From Pythium myriotylum (taxonomy: Eukaryota > Oomycota > Peronosporomycetes > Pythiales > Pythiaceae), in contig JALJCQ010000027.1 of NCBI GenBank assembly GCA_023091665.1, forward strand, positions 930,001 to 994,000: DNA of 64,000 nucleotides, in the 5' to 3' direction. A program made the translations under genes and the position numbers. Each line of letters starts with the position of its first letter. Within the stretch, counting starts at the first letter, position 1. The notes under the pieces were generated by a model. It saw only the letters and a program-made list of their open reading frames with translations. It did no database searches and had not been told where the DNA came from. Below are positions 31,403 to 43,775 of the stretch, one piece after another.

Positions 31403-34400
31403 CTAGATGGTGCTGTTCCCAACAACCGTTGGTGACCCCGATGATGCGGCATTTGAGAACAGCATAGTTAGCAGTTGGCTTTCTTGGTACTCAGTCGCAT
31501 AGCGTTCAACTATTTCATCCAGAAGCTTCTTGCGCGTCGGGTACGGACGGACGTAAACAGTTGTCTACAGACAAAACCGAGTCGAGTCAAAGTCAAGTCC
31601 TCCAAAATTAGATGAGAGTGTGTAAACTTACCTGAGAGCGACAAACTCGGTTTGCATTCATAGCAGTTTGGCGCACAAGCGATGCGAGGTCGTTCTCGTG
31701 GATCACCATACCCGATTGCACCGGTCCAAATGGAGGAACTTTGTCCTTCGAGTGGATTTTTACGTGGTACAGCCCCCGTTGGCTTCGACGGAGCGGCTGG
31801 ATCACAATCTGAACATCATTGAAGTGGCTTGTGATTGTTGCGGGGTCATACTCCTGGGCGTCGTTGTCGTTCCAAACGATGTGAACATAGTCATTTCCGA
31901 CATGGCGTTTCTTTTCGATCTGCTGCGGATCGGCTGCTCGCGTCGGCATCTTTGTCACCACATGGAACATAACCTCGCTGTGAGCGTTCGCGTAATAGAG
32001 AGACGTCGCTCCGTTCGACAAACTCTTCGGGTTGCAGTCAAGGCGTCCGGTAAACCCTCTATGGTTCACTAGATTTACCTCCCACCCTAGCTGTGCGATA
32101 AACCTGTCGTATGCCGCGCTGCCGTTCTCGTTCTTCAGGATTTCCTGTTGAGTTCGCTGCTTTGGGCCGACATAGATTACCCCGATTTTCATGGTTTCCC
32201 GTGTTGGATTCTCGTCCAAATGTTTGAGCGACCGCTCCAGTTTTGGTCCATTCTCCAACAATTTAATCCGCCGACGCATCTGAAGATCGCTCGCAGCTGC
32301 AGGGAGCAAACCAGCCTGCGCCAAAAACAGGCGGCAAATATCGAGAGCCCCGACACGAGTCGACAAAGGCTCCTCGACGTAACGCACGCCGGTCTCTCGC
32401 ATCGGCGCAGCGATGACCTGCTTCTCGGCACTGCGGTATGTCAGTGCCAAGTGAGATATGCGAGCATTGAGCTCCATGATCGAGAAGCTGTCGAACAGCG
32501 CGAGCTGAGGTGGTACCACTTGCTGAGATGCGTCTTTTGTCCCATTCGTTGAGCTGCTCTTACTTTCTTGCCCGTTCTGCACAGTTGTCTGGTCAAGGGA
32601 CTCGACAAATCGATCCAACAAACCTGCGCTCTCGAAGTAAATGCTCTCGATGTGGGAGATAGCGTTTTGAAACAATGTCCCCGGCAATACCCACTCATCT
32701 ACTTGCCCATACTTGAGAGCTCGTTGAGCATTCTGAATTTGATCCTGCACTTGGGAGGCTACTCGTGGGGGAAACTGTAACTGCCGACCTCCATCACTCG
32801 ACAAAAACTCCCAGAAAATTGCGCAAGCTTGGCCAAGTCGCTCGCTCGGAACACTCACCCTCTCAAATTTCTTCACAACGTCACAAAACTCCACCAACTC
32901 CTTGCCCTCTGTGTTCCCATCCTTCAACAGAAAGGCTTTCAGTTGCGCGTAACACTCCTCATCGTGGATAAGCCTCTGCAAGAAAGAGAACCCGGCGATC
33001 TCAGCAGAATCATTCACTAGCGGGTTGGTCGCGTGGTCCATATCCATCAAGTTATACTTGTTCATCGCGTAGCGACCGCCAAGTAAAGTTTTGTCTGTCG
33101 TATCACCCCCGCAGTCTCGAAACACCATGGGAATACTGTCGAGTACTAAGTCCAACAGGCATCTTTCGTCGTCCAAGCTTCCGATGTTCGGCTCGCGCTC
33201 ATCCATTTCGAACAACCCGCAAACTGCAACAGTGCTCCCTGGTGCGCGTCGGCGTTGACATTCACAACTCTTCAGCGTCGGCTTTAGCGACGGTGCCGGC
33301 ACAACCACAATAGACGCGGTGTTATTGCGCTCTTCGTGAGCCTTTGCGACACGTTCCAATCGTTCCTGGCGCTCATCCCTGTTACCACCACCACTCACGG
33401 GCATTTTATCTGCATCTCCAGAGGTGCGGGATGCCGCTTTCTTCTTGTCAGTACCATTCGCTGCGCCATTGGAAGAAGATCCATTGGAGGCAGAGTCGCC
33501 TTCCTCGTGAAAAACATAGCTTCCTTTTGAGATGCAGACGCTGTTAGTCAAAATAGCCTCTTCTCGAGCACGGGGGACCTGCATCAACTCAAGTTTTGGG
33601 CTGCTTTCTTCATTTTTGGTTGCTTCAGCAGATGGTCGCGGCTTTTCTCCGCCACATACTTGGCATAACGCGTTCCCTGCCTTGGCTGTCTCACTGAAAG
33701 CTGGCTTTGTCTCCACCCGTACAGTTGCTTCGGCGCGGTGGAAACTCGAGCATTCGAGTCCACGCTCATTCCCGCCGTCACCGACAACTAAGAGCTCTCG
33801 TTCGAATCCAGTCTCGTCGCTCGTTGCAGTGAGTGCTCGCCGAGATTGACGAATGGCTTCGGGCGAGGAAGTCGAGATTGCTGGTGTCATCTCCCAAGTG
33901 AACAATCCTGTCATGTCACGAGCGATAAAACGCGCGCAGGGCGAGTCAAGGCTCCCAATCACCGTGAATACCATGGAGTCCATGTAGACAAAACTCAAAG
34001 AAGCATGCCCATCCTGCCGCTGCTCTCCAGAATATACAGAAAATCCATCTCCGTCTCGGAGCTCAGAGCAACCAGAGACCATAGCATCAACACCTGCTGG
34101 GGACGGGAAACCGTTGATATGGTGCAACAGGTGCATCACAAGACCTTCAGCAGCCATTGACGTTTCTTCGAAGCATTTGAGCCACGCCTGGCTTGCCTCA
34201 TTGTCCAAGGACGCGCGCATTTGGAGTCCGAGGAATAATAGTGGCATTGACATCCTACGTGCTTGAGCTCGAGCACGTTCAACTTCTCGCTGCCAATCTC
34301 CATCGGGAAGAGTTCCGACTAGAGCGGCCTCGATAGAACTGAACAATATCCTCTTGACATGATCATCCTGAAGTACTTCTGGACGATACATGACCCAGAA

Positions 34401-37400
34401 ACGTAAGCATTCGAAAATTGCTCCTGTTTTCTGGACAATCAGGCGCAGAGCAGGGATGTCTTTCGATAGTGACTGGGGCGCAGGATCAGACGTCACTGTG
34501 GCCAACGGGCCAGATGTAGGCTTCAGCGATGTCTTGATTTTATGCCCATCCGCTTCCAAGTCGCTTCCACGAAGTGACCCTGGGCGATTTGAACTTCGAC
34601 CGGGACTTGTCTCACCCCCAAACAACGAGGAAGGCTTGTTGAAGTCTCCAGTTCCGTTACCGGTGGTGCTTAAGGCTTCAATTGCAGCTTGGACCTCAAT
34701 TGATGCTTCCTCAACTTGTTGCTGAGCAAATACAGCAAGAGTCATTACTATCCGCGCGATTATGTGAGGGTCGACCTCGTTTACACCTTCGTGGAAGTCT
34801 GCAAGATCTTGAAGAATCGATAACGCCGTGGTCGAGATAGAGAAATCGAGAGCATAACAGAAGTTGACGATTTTCATAATCCAATCAGCGAGGTCTGACC
34901 GATCAACAAGATCGGCGGTTGTAGGCGAAAGGTGAGTTACAATAAGTCCATACAACCCCCACAAGGCGCGCTTCTTTATGCCCGCCATATCAGTGAATGG
35001 AAGTCCTGCAATGCGCACCAACACACGCCCGATAATTGTGTGAAACTTTTCATCTCGATCTGGGACCTCTTCCATGAGTTCGCGAAATCGATCATAATTG
35101 TCGCCACCTGCAAGTGTTTTCGCAAGCTTGCGCTGCCAATTCACGAAATCCTGTCCTCGATAGCGCTTTGGCAACGACAGTATCGAGAATACGACGTCTA
35201 GAGCCGCACTGAGTTCACGATTCCACTCAGACGACTTCACCTTCGATTGCTCGGCACGCTCCCAAATATTTTGGATAATAATCTGATCCACGGCGTAGAG
35301 AAAGGCGGGAACGAGCGCGTTCATTCCATCGAGATTTAGTGTGAAAATCGACGCAGCTCGCTGAAGCACAGTCGAGACGACAACACCAGATGGGGATGTA
35401 ATCCCCTTGTATAACACCCTCGAGAGTACTGTGAGGTGACTTCTAGTCAATGGGTTGGAGCATCTTACAGTGCATAGCCTGCACATAATGACGATTGTAA
35501 CGCAGCGGGAATTCTGGTATTCGGGATTCTCAAGTTCACAGACTGGAAGAAACCACTCGCCGAAAAGGGCAATCAATGTTGACGGGCTGATGCTGTGGAG
35601 CGCGGTTGGGGTGGCACGTTGTGAGCATATTGCTGAGTCGATCCACAGTTGAACCAATTGTAGGAATCCCTCAAGAAGATTCAAATGCAAGAATGGGGCA
35701 AGAGAGCTCACTGTAGGTGGCGGGATGAGGTGAAGCACCCGATCCAAAAGCACGGTGGCATCACCAACGTCCTGCACAGTGTTCATAAGAAAAGTTGCAG
35801 ACGCCTGGGCATAGCCGCCTTTTCCACTCGAATCCTTGGTGGCATTTTCCTTGTTTGTAGCTTCTGGAGCACTGAGTGGAAGGATCATGGCACCATCACT
35901 CGTAATCTTCATCACAGACTGGCCTTCATCCATGACATGCATGAGCAGGCAACTCGTCAGGCGCAATTCCCGCTTCCAGCAGTTAATCACTTCGAGGCCA
36001 ATAACCTTTGCATCGTTAGGATTCACAAGCCAACGCCTGATTGCAATTGTCAGCTCCAACCACACTTGCTGCCCGGTTCCTTTGGAAACCACTGCGGCGT
36101 GCATCCAGACGTGAAGAATGACAGACACCATTGCAGTTAAAATGGGAGCGTTTGCTGGTTCACGGAGAGTCGTGGAGTTGTCTAGCGTCGAGATCACGAA
36201 CTTCCGAAGATATGTCGCAGTGTAGTCGTCCAGTTGTCGTTGCGAAATGAGCTCTAGTAGCTCAATGCAATTAAGAAGAATCTTGGCATCTTCAAGTTGA
36301 ACGGACGGGTGGAATAATTGAGAGACATGAGAGATCATCGCGCGCGAGGTCTCGTGAATCTGACTTTGCATTCCCAATGGAACGTACTGGCCACCGGTAC
36401 AGATACCCGAGTAGAACTTTATGGCGTCGAGTACAAGCTCGTTGTCGCGGTAGGCAAACCGCTGTCGAACCGTTTCCATTATCACCTCGGAGAACTCGCG
36501 ACGAGCCCAAAGCGCTTCCATACACTCGGGCTTAGACCGCAACTTGTAGATCCACCTCGCCACAACGCGTTGAAAGCTTCCGGGGCAATGATGGAAGAAC
36601 CCGGTGTTATCACCCTCATCTTTCAGCTTCACCTTTATACAAACTTTTGGGAAGAGTAGAGGCATGTAGAACCGCATGATTAGTTCAGCCCAATACTCAA
36701 AGCGATCACCACGGGCTTTATGGTTCACTTTCTGGTTCGTAAGAATTCTTGGATCCTCTCGCTCCAGACTGAGGTCCATGATAAACTTGAGCATGTCAAC
36801 AGGTTCTTCAGCCTGTGTTGGCACCGAGCGGATCCAACCTTCGACATGAACACCCTGGTTGATAAACTTGTCGGGTAGCATGATACTCCCACCACCGTAG
36901 GGCGAGAAATCAACGCTCTCTCGAAGCAACTCAAGGTGTAGTGTGCTACGTCGACTTGCAGTCGCATTGGCCGTGGCACGAACGCTCTCTTCGTCCTCCG
37001 TGCCACTGTCGCCGTCGGTTCCCGTCAACAAACTCGAGAGCCCTGACCCGGTTGTCGCTGCCATCGTCGCGAGCTGTTGCATGTTACGGGTCGCATCAGC
37101 GTAGAGTGCGAGGCACCGGAAGGCGTACTTCTTGATAAGAGCGTGGTTGTCGCGCTTAAGCAGCTTGGCGAAGAGCAGTGTAAAGCCATGGCTCTTCCAG
37201 CCGTCGTGGATAAGCGCTATGTTATTCCGAATGAGAACCTCGAGACCCTCAAAGACCTCGTTCCAGTCTTCCGCCTCGAGCGTCTTCTTGCGGCGGCGAA
37301 AGGCATGTTCCTGCGGATTGTAGAGCGTCTCGAGCTCGGTCACGCAGTCGCTCAGCACGTCGAAGAGCATGGACGGGTTGGTCATGTCGCTCCAGAACTC

Positions 37401-37646
37401 GGTCAGAATAGCGGCGTTGTCGGCCGCGTTGCCTCCGTCCTTGGGCGCGCCGGAGAGCAGCTGCTGCACTGTGCCAGCGATGGATCCGTCGGCGCCGGCG
37501 CCTCCGCCCGGACTCTTGAGGAAGTCGAGCAACGTGCGCAGGCGCTTGCGCGGTGGGCGGTCCACGGCGTAGAACTTGGCGAGCCGCTTCATGTCCGCAT
37601 CTTTGCGCACGGTCTTGAGATCGGCGCCGCGACGCGAGTCGGTCAT
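31403..37646 (-). CDS. RalGAP-alpha-like GTPase-activating protein
   Basis: A 6,015 bp exon (37646..31632) and a last exon (31564..31403) across a 67 bp intron give 2,058 residues. The start chosen is MTDSRRGADL; an ATG 21 codons upstream is possible. Most of the protein is alpha-solenoid, with weak similarity to RalGAP-alpha N-terminal regions (RKRLRTLLDFL). The C-terminal RapGAP domain is clear: FIAQLGWEVNLVNHRGFTG, then RHVGNDYVHIVWND with the catalytic asparagine at about residue 1918, and PPFGPVQSG. The last exon adds the terminal helix (RKKLLDEIVERYATEYQES). It should act on Ral/Rheb-type small GTPases, possibly with a beta-like partner. TSC2 is an alternative, but the GAP block fits RalGAP better. 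Confidence 0.85.
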
Positions 37647-38251
37647 GGCGGCGGGGGAACGCGAGAGGGGGGAGGACCCTCGTCTCCTGCTTTCTTCTGA
37701 TGCACGCACTCATGCTGACTTGACACTCCAGTACCAAAACAAGGTTGATTTGGTGATAAAACAAGGTAGACACAAAAGCAACTTTGCACACATGAGAGTA
37801 CAGTCGGTTGCGGGGATAAGCACGCGAAGTTTTTTATATACCTCTAATCCCTTATACTTCGACTTCCTGTTTGGGGATGGGCAGGCGATGAGGAGGGGTA
37901 CTGATTCTAGTTGCCACCTGACCACTTCGTACGGTGTGAGGAGATAACCGAACAAGTCTTACAATTGACCTCCAACATCCTTCGACAATTGGACCTCTCT
38001 TTCACATCACTTGAACATAACTGAGTAGATACCTTTTTTCTGATTTTACCCCATCCCATAAAGCATTTATGACCTCACAGGCTGGATATCTCAGCAGCGT
38101 GCTAATCCCTCCAACCGACTGTAGGGTATCGAATAATCTTCGGCGCCGAAGATAGACTGCTACTACATCCAAGTAACATTCAGTACATTCGGGCAACATG
38201 ATTTCTGCGCCCATTCAAAAGTTGGTTATTTTCCTTGTGCGTTCGGCCAGG
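37647..38251. other. boundary between gene block and repeats
   Basis: This 605 bp contains the RalGAP promoter and the 5' flank of the Crypton relic. It is noticeably more AT-rich than the sequence to the left. No gene, tRNA or repeat end could be defined. Confidence 0.45.
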
Positions 38252-39402
38252 ATGGACGCGGCCAACGACGACGAGAAGACGGCAGATGCCATCATCGATC
38301 TCATGGATTTAGAACTCGGTGAGTCTTCCGCCAAGCAAGACGCGTCGGCTCACTCAAGTTCAATGCATTCCTCAACAAAATTGAGCATGACCGCACGTTC
38401 GAGAGTCTGAGGAAGAAAGATGTGACGATGGCATTGGTGGAAAAGTTCTGTTCGTATTTGCTCAATGACCAGATTAGTTGGCAGACGGTGATGAACTACT
38501 TGAGTTCTACCAAACGACAGCTCGAAACGAGTGTCCGTACGGACATGTTTAAGAAAGATCCCGAATGGCCCAAACAAACGCTGCCGCCGGAACCTTCATC
38601 AACAGTTCGTTCTCCAAGCCATAAAGGCCGGAAAGCGGCTCAAGTCCAGGCAGCTATAATGACGCTTATGATTTAGACGAGATGGGTCGTGTCCTCTTTC
38701 TTTACAATACAAAAACAGTCCTCATGGACCGCATGCTACTGAACAACCAGTGGCTGACGATTGGTCGCAGCTCCGACATTGAAAATCTTAGATTCGACGG
38801 TCTCCACTGGCTAGATCGATTCCTCGTGATTGATGTGACCCGGTGCGTGGCACCTGGCTCGCTGCTGTGATCTGTTTCTTTTTGCTTTGTGTAGACTCAA
38901 AGTGCGTCAACATCATTTGATTACAATATTTTGCTCCCCAGGGAAATGGACAATCGATCCATTGCATCCCCTTGTCTGTCAATTGAACGCGGATCCCTAC
39001 AACGCACCTGATCGCGTATTCTCACAGATTACTGATGGGAAGAATGAGTCCCGAATTGCGGCGCACGTAAACCTGCTTCTGGAGAGCTTGTGCCAGAGCG
39101 ACGCCGGTGCAATCCCAACACCAAAACTTCGGTCTCACTCCGCATGACACGGTGGCGCAGCGCACGCGAGTAGCCATGGCGACGTCAAGTTGTCTGATTT
39201 AGCCCACCGCGGGCTATGGAGCATAGATGGATTTGCAACTCTTATGGAGAATATTTCTCCGACAACTTCCAGCGATCAAACGATTACAAAAGTACTCGGT
39301 GGATGGTCGGATCCTGATCGTGCTGGTGTGCCTCCTTCGCTTCTGGGCTTCGAAAAAAACACTATGAAGCATATCCGCGTGTCACTGAGCTTGCCGCCGT
39401 AA
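38252..39402 (+). pseudogene. Crypton tyrosine recombinase, decayed
   Basis: Translated pieces in shifting frames align to a Crypton-type tyrosine recombinase. They are an N-terminal acidic start (MDAANDDEKTAD), a core-binding helix bundle (FCSYLLNDQISWQTVMNYLS), a catalytic-domain start with the first Arg (WLTIGRSSDIENLRFDGLHW), then after an apparent 52 bp intron (38843-38894) LKVRQHHLI and DPLHPLVCQLN, and finally LSDLAHRGLWSIDGFATLM. Frameshifts fall near 38358 and 38665. A TGA at 39145-39147 replaces the Arg of the HxxR motif. The expected catalytic Tyr position in the last block reads Asn. The element is dead. Confidence 0.75.
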
Positions 39403-39491
39403 TACACTTTGCGCCAAAAGTTTTTGAAAATTCGGGTTTTCGCACCGATCGGACCGAATGAGTGGCTAAAACGCAAACCAATACCACTGGA

Positions 39492-39524
39492 TTGTAGCAA
39501 ATCAAATTCTGCATCGATTGGTAC
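39492..39524 (+). repeat. left terminal inverted repeat of the mariner element
   Basis: 33 bp beginning TTGTAGCAAATCAAATTC. It matches the reverse complement of 40856..40888 with one mismatch. Confidence 0.85.
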
Positions 39525-39663
39525 CCAAAGCAGTTGCCAGTGAGGCGTGGGTCCAACAAAATCAGAAATTTTCTGGAATGGCTACACAATGCAACATCCG
39601 AGGACAAGTTTTGGGACACCGAAGCAATGCAACGAAGTCTATTAAGACGTATCCTTGGCTTGC

Positions 39664-40650
39664 CTAGTATGGAATGTTCTTTCCACGCGCCTCTAGAACC
39701 ATTTGTACTCGCCTGGGCATCGATTGGACGAGTGTGGACAGGTAGAAATCGGGCATCTCGTCCCAGGCCTTGCTGATGGCGATTTTGAGGTCGTCAAACG
39801 ACTCGTACTGCCGCCCATTCTCGTAGACCTTCTGCGTGAGGTAGCTCCAGACGTTCTCAATCGGATTTAAGTCCGGGGACTTCGCTGGCCACGGTAGAAC
39901 TTCCATATTTTTGGCCCGGAACCAGGCCTTGGTGTACCGAGCAGAGTGTGCGGACGCATTGTCTTGCTGGAAGATATGTATCTCGGTGTCGAACACGGTG
40001 AGCAAACGCTCCTCGAGCGTTGCCACGTACGTCCTCGCGTCGACGGTGCCGTCGAAGAAGTGGAGGGCCGTCTTTTTCGCGCCACAAAAGCCGCCCCATG
40101 ACATGATGGAACCCCCACCACATTGGCGTCGCCAATCGAGAGGCGGGGGAGCACGTGTGTCCATCCAACGCCTCCCACCGTCTGGACCGTCACGCCGCCA
40201 ACGCTTCTCGTCAGAAAACATCACTCCCGCCCAGAAGAACGCGTCCGGGTCCTTGTGCTCTTGGGTCCATGCGAATCGCTTGCGGATGTGGTGGCGCTCG
40301 AGCTTCGGGGCGCGTCGTGGCTTCTTAAACTTCAGCCATGGGACCTCCTGGAAGCAGCGTTGGACAGTACGCGGCGACGCGGCAACTTTGAATAGCTCAC
40401 GAAGCTTTTTAGAGTTCCCAGCACCAGAAACGGCGTGACGTACGAGTTGTCGCTAGGTTCGTTCATCAATTTTGCGTGGTCTACCGAGCGCTTTTGGAGT
40501 CTCCAACGATTGCGACCCGTTGAGGGCATTGTGGACGCTTCCCACGCTAAGCTCGAGGCGCTCACAGATGGCAGTGAGCGTGAAACCGCAGTCGCGGAGG
40601 GCGCGAGCCGCACGTCGAACGGGAGAGGTGATTTTGGGAGGTCGGGGCAT
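39664..40650 (-). pseudogene. Tc1/mariner DD34E transposase with one in-frame stop
   Basis: From MPRPPKITSPV the frame holds an N-terminal helix-turn-helix (LTAICERLELSVGSVHNALN), then a TAG at 40455..40453, then continues in the same frame through a second DNA-binding region (WLKFKKPRRAPKLERHH) to the catalytic domain. Catalytic Asp are in MFSDEKRW and QQDNASAH and the Glu in NPIENVWS, with 34 residues between the second Asp and the Glu. A single nonsense change is the only visible lesion, so inactivation appears recent. The open piece after the stop starts at 40224. Confidence 0.85.
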
Positions 40651-40855
40651 CTTTCCGAAATGCAGAGAAGCTTGCCAAAGAGCCCAAATGCGCGGAAAGT
40701 GTTCCCGCGCATTTGCAACCGCTGTAGCGCTCGTCAAAAGCTTAATTACGCTCGTCAAAAATTTCTTCCCGATTCTTTCCCACACTCGATTTTCAACCGT
40801 GTTTTGATAAATCGAACGGAGCTTCGGCTCCAAACCGAGTTCGGTGCCGCGAGCT

Positions 40856-40888
40856 GTACCAATCGACGCAGAATTTGATTTGCTACAA
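40856..40888 (-). repeat. right terminal inverted repeat of the mariner element
   Basis: Reverse complement of the left repeat with one substitution. Its outer end is fused to truncated Copia sequence. Confidence 0.85.
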
Positions 40889-42602
40889 CCAGGTTCTCAA
40901 GCGAGTGCGTGCGAGAGTGGGGCTTGGACCCTGGTGCGTAGTCGACATTCGGCTGCTGGGCCGATGCCTTTGCTGCTGGACGCTGCGACCGCTGGCCCTG
41001 TTGCCACTCCGGTCGCTCGTAGCTGCGCTGACTTGGTGCTGGTGAGGCTGGCTGCTCACCCATGTCTTCATCATCTTGGTTGTCGGTTGCTTCATCTTGA
41101 TCCTCATCATCTTCATCGTCGCGGAACTCGACGGACTTGCTCCAGGGTTCTTCGCGCTTGCCATCGTCGAACGTGTCTTCCATGAACTGCGCGTCTCGAC
41201 TGATGACGATCCGACCGGTTGCGATTTCTTCAAACCGATACGCTTTCTCGTGGTCCGAGTAGCCGAGGAACCGACACAAGATGGCTCGGGCGTCGAACTT
41301 CGACCGCTTCTCCTTGGGCACGTGGACGTACGCATGGCAGCCGAACACCTTGAAGTTGGCGAGCAAGGGCTTCTTCCCGTACCATTCTTCGTACGGCGAC
41401 TTGTACAAGTCTTGAGCGCGGGTCGGAAGTCGGTTGCGAACTTCGACTGCAGTCATGACGGCTTCGCCCCAGTACTCGTCGGACAAGTTGGCATGGTGGA
41501 GCTTGCAACGACCACACTCACCGATGGTTCGGTTCATGCGCTCCGCCACACCGTTCAGCTGAGGCGTGTATGGCGGCGTGACGTCGTGCTCGATGCCACG
41601 CTTGCGGCAGAACTTGGCAAGTTTGGCCGACTGGTACTCGCCGCCGCCGTCGGTTCGAAGCACCTTGACTCGACGACCGGTTTGGTTCTCGGCCCAGTTG
41701 ACGAACTCGACGAACTTGTCGTAGACTTCGTCCTTGGACCGCATCAGGTACAACTTGCACAGTCGAGACTTGTCGTCGGTGAACGTGGCGAAGTACTTCA
41801 TGCCGCCGAAAGTCGGAGTCTTCATGGGGCCGGCCACATCGCTGTACACGACGTCAAGCAGATTCGCAGACCGCTTGGTCGTGCCCGACTGGAACTTGAC
41901 GCGAGTCAGCTTGCCGAGTGCACAGCCTTCACAGACCTCCCACTCTTGCACAGACCCAATGTCGAGTCCGTCGGCGAGGTCCTTCTTGACGATGGCTTCG
42001 AGACCGCTGAAGCCGATGTGACCGAGTCGGAGGTGCCACAGGTACGACTTGGACATGGCGCGACCTCGTCTTGCACTGGCGGCGTGGGCTGCTTCAGTCG
42101 ACACTGGAGACATGTTGAGCTTGAACAGACCCTTGCCGATTCGAGTGCCGATGGTCCGCTTGGCGCCCTTGAGAACGACGAAGCAACCGTCCTTGTCGAA
42201 CGTCACGGGAGCAACGTCCTCCGTGAATCTTCCGACCGAGAACAGGTTGCGGCTGAGCTTGGGGATATGCCACACGTTGGTGAGCAAACCCTTCTTGACA
42301 CCGCTTGGAGTCTTCATCGACATGAGAATGTCTCCCACGCCAACTGCTTGGACCGTGCCATCATCGGCCAGATGCACGTCGACTGGGTCAATCTTCTTGT
42401 AGTTCATCATGAACTGCTTGGTTCGCGACATGTGCTGAGTCGCACCCGAGTCGACCAACCACGCCGTGGATTGACTCGACTTGCCTTGGGTCTTCCCGAC
42501 CGAGAACAGGTACTCGCCGGGGTCTTCATCTCGCGCAAGGTTCGCTCGCTGGAACCGTTGCCGAGGGTTGCCGTTGCCGTTTCCGTTGCCGTTGCCGCCG
42601 GA

Positions 42603-42636
<34 letters not shown>

Positions 42637-43412
42637 TCCTTGACACGCGAGTGGCACTCCGCGGCCCAATGACCGATCTTGCCGCAGTAGTTGCACGTGC
42701 CAGTCTTCTTGACTGCACGGCCCTTGGGCTTCGCGTCACTTGTCATGAACGCTTGGCCAAGCGTGGCTCCGTCGCCACCTTGCTCCTTGCGCTTCATGTC
42801 TTCATGGAGCAGCCGAGACGTCACGAGTTCCCACGTGAGCGCGTCGACACGCGACTCCAACGCCGTGATGAGGAACTGGTACGACTCGCTGAGACTGCCG
42901 AGAAGCGTGATCACCAAGTCGTCTTCGCTGACCGGAGTGCCGACTGCGTCGAGTTGCTCGGCCAGGGTCTTGAGCTTGTTGATGTGCGTGAGCACATCGT
43001 CACCTTCTTCCATCATGGTCGTGAAGAAACGACGACGAAGAAAGAGCTTGTTGGCAAGGCTCTTCTTCTCGAAGTGTTCTTCCAGTCTTGACCATGTATC
43101 TTGCGCACCACTCGCCGACCGAACCAGCGGGAGCTGCGAGTCTTCCATCGCGAGACAGATCATCGCGAGCGCCTTGCGAGACTTCTTCTTGAAGAGGGCT
43201 CGGTCCGCGTCGGTCTGGCACTGCTCGAGTTTGACCTCTCCACAGACAACTTCCCAGACGTTGCGTTCTTCGAGCACCATCTGCATCTTGAACTTCCATG
43301 TGTGGAAGTTGGTTCCGTCGAACTTGTTGATGCGGGCTGGGGTGGTCGAATCCGTGGCGAAGGCTGGGGAGGCGAAGTCGGTGGAGGCAGAGTCGGCTGG
43401 GCTTGGGCTCAT
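40886..43412 (-). pseudogene. Copia gag-protease-integrase, truncated
   Basis: The ATG at 43412..43410 lies within the primer-binding stretch just after the LTR. Domains in order: gag ([21 protein letters not shown]), zinc knuckle [15 protein letters not shown], an Asn/Gly repeat tract, aspartic protease ([13 protein letters not shown]), integrase zinc finger (HLRLGHIGF...CEGCALGK) and integrase core ([28 protein letters not shown]). The frame then runs into mariner DNA after THSLENL and ends in unrelated residues at 40755. Reverse transcriptase is missing, so it cannot be autonomous. Confidence 0.9.
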
Positions 43413-43416
43413 AACC

Positions 43417-43775
43417 TGTTGGAAGGTCGCTTGGTTGGTGGGATGCAAAATGCAAAGTGTATTGATCGGGACTTAGTTCGCCGCTGCTACCTCTAAGCCG
43501 TCTGTGTGTGTCCTACGCTACCGTAATCATATGTATGTCCTACCTATCGTAAACATATGCAAACATAAACTGACTTCGTGGATACTTCAACGAAGTCGAT
43601 GGGTGGCACTGGATTCAAACCAGAACCAGACGGAGAATCTTCCACATGTCGAATCTTCCACATGTCGAATCTTCCACGGAGAATCTTCTGCAGGAGAATC
43701 TTCTACAGCCGAGCTTCAACTGCCGAGCTTCAACTGGAATGATGACGCTGGGTTCGAGGCGCATCATCTTCAACA
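43417..43775 (-). repeat. Copia LTR, 359 bp (5' LTR of element 1)
   Basis: Begins TGTTGAAGATG and ends CTTCCAACA on the minus strand, TG...CA ends as expected. The same 359 bp unit recurs at 45843, 50704, 62740 and 63146. Its U3 contains a 14 bp and a 16 bp direct repeat. Its outer end joins the middle of a MULE transposase. Confidence 0.92.

Larger units (their letters stand above)
39492..40888 (-). mobile_element. Tc1/mariner-type DNA transposon, about 1.4 kb
   Basis: Near-perfect terminal inverted repeats of about 33 bp flank a DD34E transposase. TA dinucleotides at 39495-39496 and 40884-40885 could be the TA target duplication, in which case the repeats proper are the inner 28 bp. The right end abuts Copia sequence exactly at 40886. 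Confidence 0.8.
40886..43775 (-). mobile_element. Copia element 1, 3' half missing
   Basis: The 5' LTR (43417..43775) and the gag to integrase part of gag-pol are present. Reverse transcriptase, RNase H and the 3' LTR are absent, cut exactly where the mariner right end begins. Sequence is nearly identical to Copia element 2. Confidence 0.9.

Noticed and set aside
37077..37700. 207-residue plus-strand frame over the RalGAP start
   Set aside because: Antisense shadow; no domain and opposite a well-supported gene.
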